Shown: positions 44,661-56,795 of the stretch, in pieces
How positions within the stretch are numbered: position 1 is the stretch's first letter
Layout of the letters: the number at the start of each line of letters is the position of its first letter
Assembly (NCBI GenBank): GCA_013146195.2
Contig: CM028377.1
Location: forward strand, 24,109,980-24,173,979
DNA: 64,000 bases
DNA from: Codonopsis lanceolata
Taxonomy: Eukaryota > Streptophyta > Magnoliopsida > Asterales > Campanulaceae
Reading direction: 5' to 3'
Notes under the pieces: model-generated
The model's input: the letters and a program-made list of their open reading frames with translations, nothing else
Database searches by the model: none
What the model was told of the DNA's origin: nothing
Program-made: the position numbers and the translations under genes

Positions 44661-47027
44661 TTATACTTTTAGGTCTAAAGGGTTAGTTTTCTTTGGTAGC
44701 CAAACTTGCCTAAAATTAGACATCTTGACTTTATCAGTAGGTTTAAATCTGAACAGACATTCATGAGGTTGATGACCAAAAGTAGAACAAATATTGCATT
44801 TGTGATAACCAGGTTTATCAGTCATTGAAGGTGACTTCTTTGATTCATTTTGAGTTAGTTTAGAAGTCTTTGCAGAAACAAAATTGATTGGCTTGAACTT
44901 GTCTATTGTCTTTCTTCTGATTCCTCTTCTTTTGTCAGCTGGCTGACATTTGTCAGTTGACTGACATTTGTTAGTCAAGCATTAGGACGAGTTTTTAGTC
45001 TTATAACGGAAAGGCCGACAAGCGTCGTTGTTTAGCTTATCCCTTTTGTTAAAGGACTTCTTAAACTGATTCATGCTTTTGGGATACTGAAAAAGTACAC
45101 TATTATAAGCTAATCTCTTATCCTTTTTGAGCAGAATCTTAGGTCCACCATTTGACTGTCTGATCTCACAGTTCCCATCATCTTTTGAATATCCAAGACC
45201 ATGTTGGTCTTCATGATTTTTCTGTTGACTGATGATGGTCTCAACAACAGCTTTTGACTTTGAGTAAGTATCAACAACATTGGTCAGTCGAAGATTTCTT
45301 TCTACAAGGTCAGCAATCTGGGCATCTGAGATTTTTGCTTGAATCTCATGTTTTTCATTGATACTTTTAAGTTGCAGCAATTCATTTTGTTGTACTTTAT
45401 AAAGCTCATTGATCTTTTGAAGCTCACATTTTTCATCAGAAATTCTTTTGAAATCACCAGATAAAGAAACATGAATTCTTTTAAGTGTTTCAATTCAAAC
45501 TTGGAATACATTTCTTGCATTTGTTCCAGTAGATCATCAACACATGAGTCAGTAACCTTCTCCTCCTGCCTTTTTGACATATTGCTTATTTTGATGTCAG
45601 CAGTCCTTGGAGAAGTTGACTTGACTTTTCTTTCAGGCTGACTTATAATTCCTTGTCCATAAAAACCATTTCCTATTTTCTTAACCACAAACTGATCAGG
45701 TTTGATGACCTTTGTCAGCTTGGGGTTTTTAATAGGTAAGTTTGGCAGCTCATTTTCAGACTCATTTGAGTATTTTGGACTAAGAAAATCATTTTCTGAA
45801 TCATATATAGCTGATTTTGCAACAAGACACAGATTTGCTTCTTGCACAAAATCAGCAGATTCATCTTCAGAATCCGTCTCAATCCATGTTGCAAGATTTT
45901 GATCTTCAGCAACCAAACCCTTTTGTTTTTCAAAATTTATGGGAGCTCTTTTATAATATTCATTTTTTGTAGAAGGACAGTTTGATGCAAAATGTCCTGG
46001 TTTTCTACAGTTGAAACACAACAGCTTTTCTTTCTCATCCTTGTCTTCATTTCCTTTGAAGTAAGGCTTTTGAAAGTTTGAAGAAGAAGGTCTTTGAGAG
46101 CTTGAGGAAGGTTTTTGAAAATTTAAGGAAGTTTTTTGAAAGCTTGCAGAAGGTTTTTGGAAGTTCCTTTTAAATGATTTAAACTTTCTAAATTGTCTAG
46201 CAAAGACAACAAATTCATCTTCATCAAAGTCATCATCTGACAGAGATGTAGAAGTTTTAGGAGTCTCTTCTTCAGCTTGAAGAGAGATACCTTTAAAATT
46301 TTTCTCAATTTCTTGAGTTTTGAGAACTTCCTTTTCATAAATTTTTAGACTTGCAACAAGACTACGTATATGAGTTTTGTTCAAGTCTTTTGCTTCCTTT
46401 ATGGCAGTGACCTTAACATGCCATCTACTTCCCAAGCTACTAAGAAAACGCATATTTAAATCTTTCATGCTATAAACTTTACCAAGAAAAGAACATCTAT
46501 TACTTACCTCGAGAAATCTATCGTAGACATTCTTCAATGATTCTTTTGGATCCTTTTTGAAGGCATCAAACTCTTGTATACAGACATAGAGTTTGTTGTC
46601 CTTGGTGTTTCGGTCTCCTTCGACATACTCAATAAGAGCATCCTAAATTTCTTTGGCAGTAACACAGTCATATATTTGTTTGTAGTTTTCATCAGGAACA
46701 GCACTTGATAGAATGTGTACAGCTCTGGCATCCAGTCCATCAGTAATTTTATCTTCCTCGGTCCATTCTGACTGAGGCTTGAGGGTATATTCTTCGATAT
46801 CAGGAGCAAGAGGATTTATGGTGTCATCATCTGCTAGAAGAAGATTTACCAACTTTAGTATTGATTTTCATTGGTTGCATAGGACCACCTCTTACACATT
46901 CCATTAATCGTTTATCTATATTGTTCATATATCTTGTAATTCTTTCTTTCCAAATATCAAAGTGATCTTCATCAAAAATAAGTACTTGAGTAACATTGTT
47001 TGATTGAAAAGCTTTTAAGGTTGCCAT
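44661..47027 (-). pseudogene. Sirevirus gag, frameshifted
   Basis: The start ATG at 47025-47027 gives MATLKAFQSNNVTQVLIFDE and DHFDIWKERITRYM, a UBN2-type gag beginning. Pieces continue in different frames at 46643-46852, 46534-46809 and 45302-46537. A CCHC knuckle CFNCRKPGHFASNC lies near 45980-46020 and a second one, CNICSTFGHQPHEC, near 44775-44820. The segment between (44982-45380) is charged and coiled-coil-like (LKSINEKHEIQAKI). At least four frameshifts or stops break it. Confidence 0.8.
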
Positions 47028-47674
47028 GATCGAGCTTTCAAGTTGTTAAACTTGGAAAAATAATAATTTTTCGAAAAAGTTAAGCTTTGATACCAATTGT
47101 AAGTCCAGTTGGCAACTGACAAGGCTAGAGGGGGTGTAAATAGCCTTGTAAAAACTTTGAGGGTTGACTTTAAAAACTTTAAAAGTTTGCAGCGGAAAAT
47201 GGAATTTTGTCAGTCAGCTGGCTGGTGAAATAAAGAGAATGAAGCTGAAGAAGATTGGTCAGCTGGCTGACACAATAGTGTTGAAAATTTCTGTTTGAAA
47301 GATAGATCACTTGATATAAAGAAGGAACTGAAGAACAATTTATCAAAAGAGATAATTACACAATTAATGTAAGTAAATGACTGACACTTAAGTAGATCAA
47401 GACTTCTTAAGTGTTAGATCAGTTTGTAAGAGCTGATGAAATAACTAACAAGAGAATTGAAGTGGTTCACAGTAAAACTGCTACGTCCACTACCAAGTTG
47501 GTCAGACTTGGATTTTTGAAGTGCTCTAATTTTATTAAAAATCTAATTGATCTCTAATGGATCAGTGTACAACAAAAGACCGGTGTTTATGGAGAATGAT
47601 TGAATAACAATCAAACTCGTGAGACAAACTTGACTGATTTCTAAAGAGTATAAAATGAATCACTCCAGTGTTAG

Positions 47675-48119
47675 TTAAACCTCCACCAAATCACTTCAAG
47701 GTTAATTAAAGTTGTAATTTCCATTGGTTCTTAATTACCATCAATATAGGGGTTTCACATCACTTGGAAATTTCAAAAAAAATTAAACGTTGAAAATGGT
47801 GTTGTGTGGTTATGTTATTATCAATACATAGTTCGTCGACTAACCTTTGGATGATCTTATGATATTGCATGGTTGTGTGAGGCTGATAAACAATTGATGG
47901 ATATATAGCCACATGTTGTAATGAAATATTCGTCACCTACGCAATCTATTCTACTTTTCTAATTTTAGATGGATGTACGTACGTTAGGAATTGATTCTTT
48001 GCTGACTTCAAACACTCTATTGGGTTTGGGACCATCTTGAGGGTGACTCAAGGTACGTTACATTACTAGATAGGAATAGATGTAATTTTTGTTTGATTTA
48101 GCTGTTGGTATATTTAGGG

Positions 48120-48173
<54 letters not shown>

Positions 48174-48807
48174 AATCGTCAGAGAGATGAAATATGATTT
48201 TTGATCTTTTTCTTTACCATATATCAAAATTATCCGGGTGTATATTTACTTGATATTTTTAGATTGTTAGTGAGTTGACTAATTTTTTTTACATTTATTA
48301 TGTCAAAGAAATTTTCGACTTTTCTTTATAAAATGTCATAAAATTTCTTACTTTTATGAACAAATGTCGTTAAAAATTTACAACACTTAGTAAGAATTGT
48401 CAAATATTTACCAACATATGTACTATGTGTTGGGTATTTGCCGATTTTTATGATAAAATGTGGGTAATTGTTTCCAACACTTTTCTAAAGCATCCTAAAG
48501 TTGTGACATTTATAAAAACATGTCGCCAAATTTCCGTCACATATATTAAATGTTGTTGATTTTCGACAGATATAGGAAAGTGTCGGGTATTTTCCGATTT
48601 TTATGAACAAATGTCGGCAATTGTTTCCAACACTTTGGTAATGCATCGTAAAATTATGACATTTATAAAAAAAAAAGTCGCCAAATTTTCATCACATATG
48701 TTAATTGTCGTTGATTTTCAACACATATGTGAAAGTGTGGGCAATACCCGACACTTATGTTAAGTGTCAAGAAAAAAGTGTCGTCATAGCTCATTATTCT
48801 TGTAGTG
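47675..48807 (-). mobile_element. CACTA-type transposon fragment in the LTR
   Basis: The right end reads, on the minus strand, CACTACAAGAATAATGAGC, the known CACTA (En/Spm) terminus. The next 500 bp hold many subterminal copies of short motifs such as GTGTCGG, TGTCGTTGATTTTC and GTCGCCAAATTT. The left side does not show the matching terminus, so the element is truncated or deleted. About 100 bp of the LTR were lost at the insertion site. An AT microsatellite lies inside (48125-48171). Confidence 0.7.
48125..48171. repeat. (AT)n microsatellite
   Basis: An uninterrupted AT dinucleotide tract of about 46 bp within the CACTA fragment. Confidence 0.95.
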
Positions 48808-49212
48808 TAAGACAAATAGAATTTCAGTTAGGAGTAAAATGCTTCAGACTTCGGTGTTTCTTCAAATGCTTCCTGTGGGTATTTATAGATGTTCTTGAAG
48901 AGTAACCCATTAGGAACACATTTGAATTTTGAAAATGTGTTGAACTATCCAAACGTATCTTCTCACAAGATCATAGAGATCCTGTTAGATAGATAATTTA
49001 CAAAATATCTATCAAAACACAAAATAAGAAAGTGTCAGCACTAGAGAATGTTCAAATAAATGAAGTAAATAAGCTGACACTCTAAAACTGCGGTGGCCAC
49101 CAAATAATAATGCACCAAAAATAATGTGACCAAAACAATAATTAGAGAATTGGCTGACAACAAGTGAAATGATTTTAAGCAAATATATTTTAAGGCAAGA
49201 TTCAACACACCG

Positions 49213-49419
49213 TTCGATTCCGTCTTGAACGGCGACGCGAGCCGGTTTCGAAAGCATAGATGGGAGCCGAGTCGGTTCCTTGAGCACGTATCAACGACCC
49301 TTCTTGAGAAACACCGTGATTACGCTCCGATGGTTGACCTTGGTGGACTTCGTCACCGTCTTCTTTCTTTCTCCACCTTTCCTTCCTCCGGCACCTTTGG
49401 TGGTCTTTCTTGATTCCAT
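49213..49419 (-). pseudogene. Histone H2A-like N-terminal remnant
   Basis: From the ATG at 49417-49419 the frame reads MESRKTTKGAGGRKGGERKK then TVTKSTK, and after a degraded stretch VFLKKGR followed by a stop. Plant H2A proteins begin with a similar Gly/Lys-rich tail (MES...GGRK...K) and have RFLKKGRYAQR at the start of the histone fold; a further APIY-like stretch is visible one frame over. The rest of the histone fold is not recognisable, and the Sirevirus inserted at 49212. It is a broken or chimeric locus. The H2A call is by resemblance only. Confidence 0.5.
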
Positions 49420-49815
49420 TGATTTGATTTTTTCAAAGTCAGAAACAATGAATAACATATATTTGGGGGAAAATTTTGGCTTGTCAATGTGTTTGCTGGT
49501 TTGAATTTTGAAGATTAAGATGAGCTGGAAAAATAAAGGGTATTGATGTACTTTCGCCTTAAAATTGTACCTAAAAAGATATGTTCAAAAAATAGCTGGA
49601 TTTATTTGAAAACATGTTTTAAAATATGTACCAGCCCATAATTTTTTCTTTTTATCTTATTTTTAATGTTTCGACATTAATATCGTGTTTCGATGTTTTT
49701 CAAAATAGATTTTTTTATTAGTTTTAAGTTAAAGCTTTTGTTCAACCTTGATATCGAAAAATTTGATCTCTAGTCAAGAGTAACAATAGTAAGTTTACAT
49801 CGGCTAATATTACAA

Positions 49816-50886
49816 GGGTAATGCTAGGGCCACTTCAAGAGTACTCAATTTTGGGTACTCAATGACGTGGCAGCTGATGTGGCGTAGGTGGGTCCCTATT
49901 CTTTACTAACTTAATTACTAAACCTTAGTTAAATTAACCTAACTAAAACTAATTAAAATTAATCATTAATCAAAAGGAAAAAACAAACCGTATCAGTTTC
50001 TACCCTAAAACCCACGACAACGCAGATTCTTCACCGACGGCGGCAACACCGATCTTCTCCTCCGCCGGCAGCGCCCGGTCATCTTCTTCTCCGACGCCAA
50101 TGGCTACTACCTTCTTCACCGACGACGGCAACACAGAGTTCTTTATCGGCGACATGAACGACGACTCATCTTCTTCTCAAAGCGGCGGCTACCATTGTCG
50201 GCGAGATGAGCGGTGACTCCTCCCCCTGCTCAAATTTTGATTTCAATTTTGTTTCTCTTGTGTTGTTCGATTTTCTAGTCCTGTCATTCGATTTTGATTT
50301 CAATTTTAATTTCAATTTTGTTTCTCTCTGTTCGATTTTTGGTGGGGCGTTATATTGAGTCGCATTTGGTTTATATGATCATGATACCTTGATTATACCG
50401 ATTTATTGCTTTTAATTTTGTAATTTGAATTTGTGGGGGTGCCAATAATCATGTAAAGTCTCTAGCAACTTGGAAGTTGGAGGATTGTTATACTGCTACT
50501 GCATACGGTTTGGTTTCAATTGTATATAGTTTATCATCTCTCTCTCTCTCTGCAGTACGTTGAACATCGGTTCAATTTATCTAAGACCACAATTTCACTC
50601 CATTAACCGGTTAATTTTAAAAGATTTTAGTTACTAGCTTCTAACTATTTCTATTTGGTTTGGGATGCTATATTTGATGCAAGTCTTGAATTTTTTGAGG
50701 ATTGAAAGACCTTTTGGCTTTGAAGCGACTCGATCAATCTCGACCCATGATTCTCGTATGGTCTCGAGCGACTTTCACTCACTTCCACGTAATTGCAACC
50801 ATTATCAATTTTTTAAAAAACTTTTTGTGATGAAATGAAGAAGAAATTCAAACAAATCTAACAACATTGTAATTTTAGACCATATA
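49816..50886. repeat. MULE left terminal inverted repeat
   Basis: 1071 bp. From the outside in it holds GTGGGTCCCTATTC, a stretch with GGCGGCAACACCGATCTTCT and CGACGGCAAC (CpG-rich), then AATTTTGTTTCTC repeats, a CT microsatellite (CTCTCTCTCTCTC near 50540) and ACATTGTAATTTTAGACCATATA at the inner edge. The CpG-rich section has a coding look but no recognised protein. Confidence 0.9.
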
Positions 50887-50888
50887 TA

Positions 50889-51283
50889 CTTTGAAATCCT
50901 TGGTAACGATAGAAAAATATCCATCTTGAGGGGTGAGGTTGTCAAAGTAAAGAATAGGTGCTGATGAGGCTAGAGCACCAAGAGCAATGTGTGGATACTT
51001 GAGGCGAAACCAAAAGCAAGCAATCCGAAAATGTAAAATAAAATCGGTGAAAGGCCGGAGAGAAAAATAAATTGTAAAAACAATGGTATGTAGTCACTTA
51101 CTTCCTCCATAGGATCCTCCAATAACGATAACCTGAGAATTTTGTGCGAGATAGTTTTTTCTTGATGCGGCAATACCTATAATCTGCGATAGCTTGAGCC
51201 GAGCTAAAATAACCGCGAGCTCTATAATTTTTCAGTGCTTTTTCCATTGACCCAACTGGATTTGATTTTCCATAGTACCGATG
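50889..51283 (-). pseudogene. Captured serine carboxypeptidase S28 (Pro-X carboxypeptidase) fragment
   Basis: Two exons of a plant prolylcarboxypeptidase-like S28 protease are readable on the minus strand. Exon 51102-51283 gives HRYYGKS, then GYFSSAQAIADY, then after a 1-base shift NYLAQNSQVIVIGGSYGG, whose GGSYGG holds the catalytic serine of the family. The donor GGAGGAA|GTAAGT follows. The next exon (about 50889-51018) gives WFRLKYPHIALGALASSAPI and then LYFDNLTPQDGYFSIVTKDF, and stops 2-3 bp before the left inverted repeat. The remaining gene, including the Asp and His of the triad, is absent. The abrupt end at the repeat shows capture by the MULE. Confidence 0.85.
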
Positions 51284-51634
51284 CTACAATATAAAAAAAA
51301 AAAAGTTTGAATCCATTGGCTGAGGTTTTTATTTGTTGAGGATGGTGTAAAAAGAAAAAAAATTAAAATGAGGAAATTTAAAAAAATTACCTAGGTTATG
51401 ATTAAACATCTTGAGATTTTCATAACATAATACCCTTTGTCAATTTTGTGATTCACATGGTGGATGTATCCAAAGATGTCGCACATCATTCATCGATGGA
51501 TTATGCTTGAATTTTCCAAGATTTGTATTATGCTTTAATTTTTTGCGCCTTTAAGCTCTTAGTTTATTCTTAAATAATTATGAAATATTGGTTATCTCGA
51601 TTACAAATCTTTACTAGTTCTGCAATTATTAGTT

Positions 51635-54110
51635 ATGTTTTATTCTTTCGATAAATGTCGCTTGTTTTCTACAACCCAACCACCAGATGGACAAGAAGCT
51701 TATGAAAGAGATACTCAAGAAGAAGCTGAAAACGAACATTTGATAGCCTTGAATGAGAAAATTGAAGAACCTAAAGTAGGGATGACTTTTGATAGCATTG
51801 AAAGCATAGTGGCCTTTTACCAAGATTATGCTAAGAAACTAGGTTTTAGTGTAAGTAAAAGATCATCGGCAAGAGGAGATGATGAAATTACTAGGTACTT
51901 CAGCGTGTGCTTCCGTGGAGGTATGTCGAGGAGCAAAGGAAAGAATGTTTTGAGGCCACGCCCGATTACAAAAACAAAATGTCAAGCGAAGGTTAGGCGT
52001 GCTCATGAAGATGGAAAGTGGCAATTGATCGTAGTTGTACTTGAGCACAACCATTCACTAAGTCCGGGGAAAACACACTTGCATAGGAGGAACAGGAAAA
52101 TAAAACCACATGTGAAAAGACAACTTCGCTTCATGATAATCTTTGGGATAAGAGTGAATCAGTATAAATGCTTTAGCGGTTGAGGCTAATGGTCATGAAA
52201 ATTTGACATTTCTGGAGAAGGATGCTCGAAACTTCATTGAAAAAGAAAGACGATTGAACCTTAGTTGCGGTGATGCAGAAGCTCTTCAAAACTACTTCAT
52301 GAGTGTTCAAGCAACGATTCTAATTTCTTTTTGTGATTGATTTAGATGAGGAAAACCGTTTAAGGAACGTGTTTTGGGTAGATGCAATGAGTAGGGCGGC
52401 CTATGAAGAGTTCGGTGATGTCGTGACTTTTGACACGACATACCTGACAAATAGATATGACATGCCATTTGCTCCTTTTGTGGGGGTAAATCATCATGGA
52501 CAATCAACTTTACTTGGATGTGGTTTAATTTCAAGAGAAGATACAAAAACCTTTATATGGTTGTTCAAATCATGGCTTGCTTCCATGTCTAATCATGCTC
52601 GAGTGCCATAATCACCGATCAAGATCAAGCTATGCGCAATGCAATTGAGTATGTGTTTCCAAATGTTAAGTCATAGATGGTGCTTGTGGCATATAATGAA
52701 AAAGCTCGCAGAAAAATTTGGGGGGCACAATAAATATGAAGCTATTAAGTATGCTCTCCAGAATACTGTTTATGATTCATTGTCTTGTATCGAGTTTGAA
52801 GCAAGTTGGAAGGAAATGATAGAGAAATATAAGCTTGAGAATAATGAGTGGTTGATTGGGTTATATGATGAGAGGCATCGATGGGTCCCTTGTTTTGTGA
52901 AAGATTGTTTTTGGGCAGGTATGTCTACCACACAACGGAGCGAGAGCATGAATTCTTTTTTTGATGGGTATGTCAACTCAAAAACCACCCTTAAACAATT
53001 TGTTGAGAAATATGAGCATGCTTTGAGGAGTAAAGTAAGGAAAGAAAAGGAAGAAGATGTTAATTCTTTCCACTCATGTATTCCTATTGTAACAATTTAT
53101 AATGTCATGGAAAAACAAGCCCAAGAAGCTTATACTACCTCAAAGTTCAAAGAATTTCAAGCCGAGTTAATAGGGAAGATGTATTGTGAAATTGGCCCTT
53201 CACAATCTTATGGAGCAATTACAAATTATAATGTAGTAGAGGATAGATTAGTTGGTGAAAACTTGAGGAAGATAGAGTTCATGGTTTGTTTGATCAAAGA
53301 AGAGGGAGATGAAGAATGTGATGTGAAGTGCAATTGTCGCTTGTTTGAATTTCGAGGCATATTGTGTAGGCATGCTATTGCGGTGCTTATCAAGGAAAAC
53401 ATTTACTCCATTCCAACTAAATATATTTTACGAAGATGGAGGAAGGATGTGCAGAGACGACATACCAAGGTTAGAGTAAGTTATAGTGATTGGAGTTCAT
53501 CCGAAGAAGGACGTCGATGCGATAAGATGTGCAAAGCTTTTTTGAAGTTGCGGACTTAGCATTTGAGTTTGAAGACAAGTGCAATTTGGTGAGCATTTGA
53601 AATAGCAACTCTAAAGGAAAAGTTATCTAAAAGTGAGGATCTTCCTAAGAATGACCCAAACAATCCAAAAAGTTAGGTAAAGGGAAATCAAATCGAGCAA
53701 AAAATTCTTTCTCCATTGGCGTGCGTTCAAAAGGGCGCCCCAGGTTAAAAGGAGGCAATCTACGGTTGAAAAGGAAGTTGAGAAAGCAAAGAAAAAAGAA
53801 AAAAAGGATAGACTCAAGGAAAAAAACAAATACAAAAAAAAGAAATAAGGTATGTAAAAGAAATTGTTCTACTTTTTATGTTTGGTAATGCTATATTAAT
53901 TTTGTATTTCTTAACATTAATTGCAATTTTATTTTGGTGCAGTGTTCATTGAAAGAAGGAGCATTGGAAGTTGATCCGGTTGAGAGCCAATTGGTATATG
54001 TTTTTACATTTGTCTTGTTATACTTATATAAAAATATTGTTATAAGGATGTACTAACTTTACCCTTGTATAGACCTATCCAAGTCCTAGAAAGAGGAAGC
54101 CGGTGATGTA
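51635..54110 (+). pseudogene. FAR1/FHY3-type MULE transposase, frameshifted
   Basis: Domains appear in family order. An N-terminal FAR1 DNA-binding region lies at 51750-52110 (VGMTFDSIESIVAFYQDYAK, TKTKCQAKVR, VVLEHNHSLSPGK). The MULE DDE domain follows: FWVDAMSRAAYEEFGDVVTF then DTTYLTNRYDMPFAPFVGVN at 52360-52500, and ITDQDQAMRNAI and HRWCLWHIMKKLAEKF at 52605-52725. Then comes the SWIM zinc finger CNCRLFEFRGILCRHAIAVL at 53330-53390. Frames shift near 52180, 52325, 52610 and 52672, so no full protein is made. C-terminal exon-like pieces (TYPSPRKRKPVM) follow an intron near 54070. The motif residues themselves (DTT, TDQD, CxC...CxH) are kept, so the frameshifts look recent. Confidence 0.85.
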
Positions 54111-54119
54111 GCGCAACTC

Positions 54120-55270
54120 AAGAAAGTACTTTTGGGGGGTATTGTCTTTAATTTTAGATTTCATCCCATTGAATGTTTGTTTTTCTTTTCTCTTTTAGTA
54201 TATGTTACGTGTAGTAAGTTATATCTTAACTTTTTAGTTTATCTACTACATTGTAATGCAGGAGCCTCAAATTACTCAAAGGATCCAGAATTTCACACAA
54301 CCCTACTTAGACCATCCAATAGGACAAGTTCCTTATAGTTTCACTCAACAAATGAATTACTTTTCTCAACTGAAAGACCATCCTCAACAGGTGTCTTAAA
54401 TTAATTTCTTACAATGTTGTAAATCTTGTATGTGTTCTGGCGTTTTCTACTCTAACATGAGGTTTTTATTTAAAGCGGAGAACTATGAGAGTTGGCAAAG
54501 TGATGGTACATTTGAAATTTGAAGATCGAATGAGCTAGATGTAGGGACTAGCGATTTTGGACTAGTTATAGTTGTTTTGGTTTGGTTCACCATTGCAATA
54601 CTGCGGTCTTGAGATTTTCTTCATAATTCTTGTGTTATGGCTTATGTTTGTGGTATGAAGATAGTTGTTGGAACTACATGACTTCTGGTGTGTTGAGCAG
54701 TCTGTTTCATTATGTAAGTTTTTGTTGGAGGTAGTTGTTCTATGAGCCATGCAAAAGTATATGGATAAATTTTGTATTTTCCACATGCATTTGGTTTGGA
54801 TTGAGTTATCATATTGTTAATTAATTGTGACGTGTGGCCTCATTCATGCTTAACTAGTGTGGGTGGTATATATGAGCAGTTAATAATCAAGCTTCATGCG
54901 ATAGCATTAACGGGCTCCAAGAGGTGTTAGCTTTGGTTGATTAGTTCGATGGGGAACTTGAAAATTTGTTTGAGGTTGGTTTGATTAGCTTGAATTGAGC
55001 TCAAGTAGCTTTGGTTGATTAGTTCGATAAGTGAAGCTTTGGACATCGACAAGTAACAAACAAAACCAATAACTCATCTCCATCAAATAAGCGTCCCACT
55101 TCTTGAAAAATCAATGTCACCAAGGTCCATTTCAGTCGAAATAAGCGTCAAATTTTTCATTTCAAACACATCACTCAAAAGACACTGAAGGGATAAGCAG
55201 AAAAACTTGTACTAAAATGAGCTGGAGTCAAGTAAATCTTGAAAGAAAAATATAAAAAACCCCTTCATCT
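54120..55270. other. MULE 3' interior, no gene recognised
   Basis: The stretch 54260-54390 (EPQITQRIQNFTQPYLDHPI in one frame) looks like a further C-terminal exon of the transposase gene. Beyond 54550 nothing is recognisable. A 26-bp string with TTGGTTGATTAGTTCGAT occurs twice (near 54935-54952 and 55011-55028). Confidence 0.45.
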
Positions 55271-55273
55271 AAT

Positions 55274-55800
55274 GTTTTTTTTTTTTTGATAAGTATCGTC
55301 TAGCGTTACGATTCTGACCCCATCAAAATACAACCAGGCGAGAACTATCAAGGAATTGTCATCTTCTTAAAAAAATAAGGGGAACTATCAAAGAAGTACA
55401 TTATACAACCGGCGAGAGGCTTCGATGAAAAATTACAGTATATACACTAGATAAAATTATGCATCGAGGATTGGGCGACTTCAAAAGAGTCTTGACTCCA
55501 CGACTTACAACATCAACTTCTTGTTCAAACACTATTCGCTACGTGTTACAATAAACAACGACCATCCTAAGTATCTTTGTACAAAACATGAGCTATCCCA
55601 TCAACGGTGGGGAAGAACAACAAACAAGCTTTTGGTTGCGACCATTGAAATCTGAGAGACAACCAATGAGTCCACCTAAAACTAAACTCTATCTTGTACA
55701 TAATACATCTAAATACATCAATACCACAACCTTCCTTTGTTTTAGTTCAATCTTCATTGGCCCCAACCTTAAATGGAAACAGCATTAAAAGCAAATAGAA
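55274..55800 (-). mobile_element. Poly(A)-ended retroposon, 3' part
   Basis: On the minus strand the sequence ends GACGATACTTATC followed by about 14 A (55275-55297), the same 3' end as the small insert at 22337-22372. TCTAATGTT before and TCTAGCGTT after the tract are too imperfect to call a target duplication. The upstream body (55300-56790) has no recognised reverse transcriptase; its 5' limit is unknown and the interval given is a minimum. Confidence 0.35.
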
Positions 55801-56795
55801 TATATTAACAAGTTGTCAAAGAACAACGAGATAAAGAAGATTGCATAAAGCGATTTCCAAAACTCACAAATCTTTGCAACCTCTACCATTCGAAAAATGG
55901 ATGAAACTTTAACACCAATCTCTTTCCAAAGAATATGTTTACTTGCAATTCGCTTCCACGCCCGCCAAATCCTTCAAGCAGAGGCGATACAAACCTCCAC
56001 TTTCTATATCGACTTAGCGCGCTTTCAAACGGATAAGTGTCTCTTCTATGAAAGAAAATAAGCTTTGGCCGGCAAGAACAAAGTCTCGGTCAAGCACACC
56101 TATAAAGGCTGCATCGGGGTTGACAAGAAAACTTGCACTCACCAATTCTTTAGGTTTTAGCAACAAGAAAGACACCATCAAGGCACCCGGATATGCTCAC
56201 AAAAACCTTAACCTAGTAAAACAAAATTTGATCTAATCCAACCTTTTAGAAGTAAATTTAATATATTCAAGCAAATCAACAATAACTCCCATCTTACTTA
56301 TCATATGCCTGATGCCTCCATGATGTCTATTGACAGTAGACTACCTTGATTGAAATCACTGTAACATTAGACCAATTTATGCATCAGCAATATGTCGTCA
56401 GCCATCCATCATCTAGGAAGAACAACAATTTTCCTGAATACTGTCACTTCCTATATAGACTTCCAACAAAAAAAAGTGTTGCAGCAAGCCATGGATTAAA
56501 AATCCTTCATAGAATGAGAATTGGGCACTTTAGGGATTCGAGATAAGATGGTAATAATTCCAGTAGTATTGCACCAAGCCCATATAAGCTCAAATTAATC
56601 ACAACAATTTAGTTGTAAATGAACAAATTTTACTAGGCATCATTGAACTAGTCATCAACGTGAAGAAACAGAAAATGTAAAAGTAGCTCTGCTCAATACG
56701 TGTGCATTTCAATATAATATAATATTATGTTCATAACAAGATTTCTAAAGCACGCTTTACAGCTGACAGCATCAACTGAATATTGAGCCTAAAAT
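55801..56795. other. MULE interior, nothing recognised
   Basis: About 1 kb without a credible gene on either strand. It could be another captured segment, or the body of the retroposon that starts at 55274, but no motif supports either. Confidence 0.4.

Larger units (their letters stand above)
35510..49207 (-). mobile_element. Sirevirus-like Ty1/copia retrotransposon, 13.7 kb
   Basis: The element is bounded by LTRs with TG...CA ends and flanked by a perfect 5-bp target duplication CACCG (35505-35509 and 49208-49212). On the minus strand the order is 5' LTR, primer-binding site, gag, protease, integrase, reverse transcriptase/RNase H, then a long extra region like the envelope-like ORF of Sireviruses, polypurine tract and 3' LTR. 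LTRs of about 1.06 kb, two zinc knuckles in gag and the extra 3' region fit the Sirevirus group. Frames are broken in many places, and two later insertions (41408-41763 and 47675-48807) interrupt it. It is not autonomous now. Confidence 0.85.
47098..49207 (-). repeat. 5' LTR of the Sirevirus, interrupted
   Basis: It matches the 3' LTR from TGTAAGTCCAGTTGGC to GCAAGATTCAACA but spans 2110 bp, because CACTA-type DNA (47675-48807) replaced about 100 bp of the LTR. Just inside, the minus strand reads TTGGTATCAAAGC (about 47084-47097), close to the initiator-methionine tRNA primer-binding site TGGTATCAGAGC. Confidence 0.85.

Noticed and set aside
51635..54110. Domesticated FAR1/FHY3 transcription factor gene
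   Set aside because: It lies inside inverted repeats with a 9-bp target duplication and is frameshifted, so it is a transposon-borne copy rather than a host gene.
56048..56236. Lys-rich 62-codon ORF inside the MULE
   Set aside because: Short, no conserved motif, and the other strand is equally open; not supported as a captured gene.
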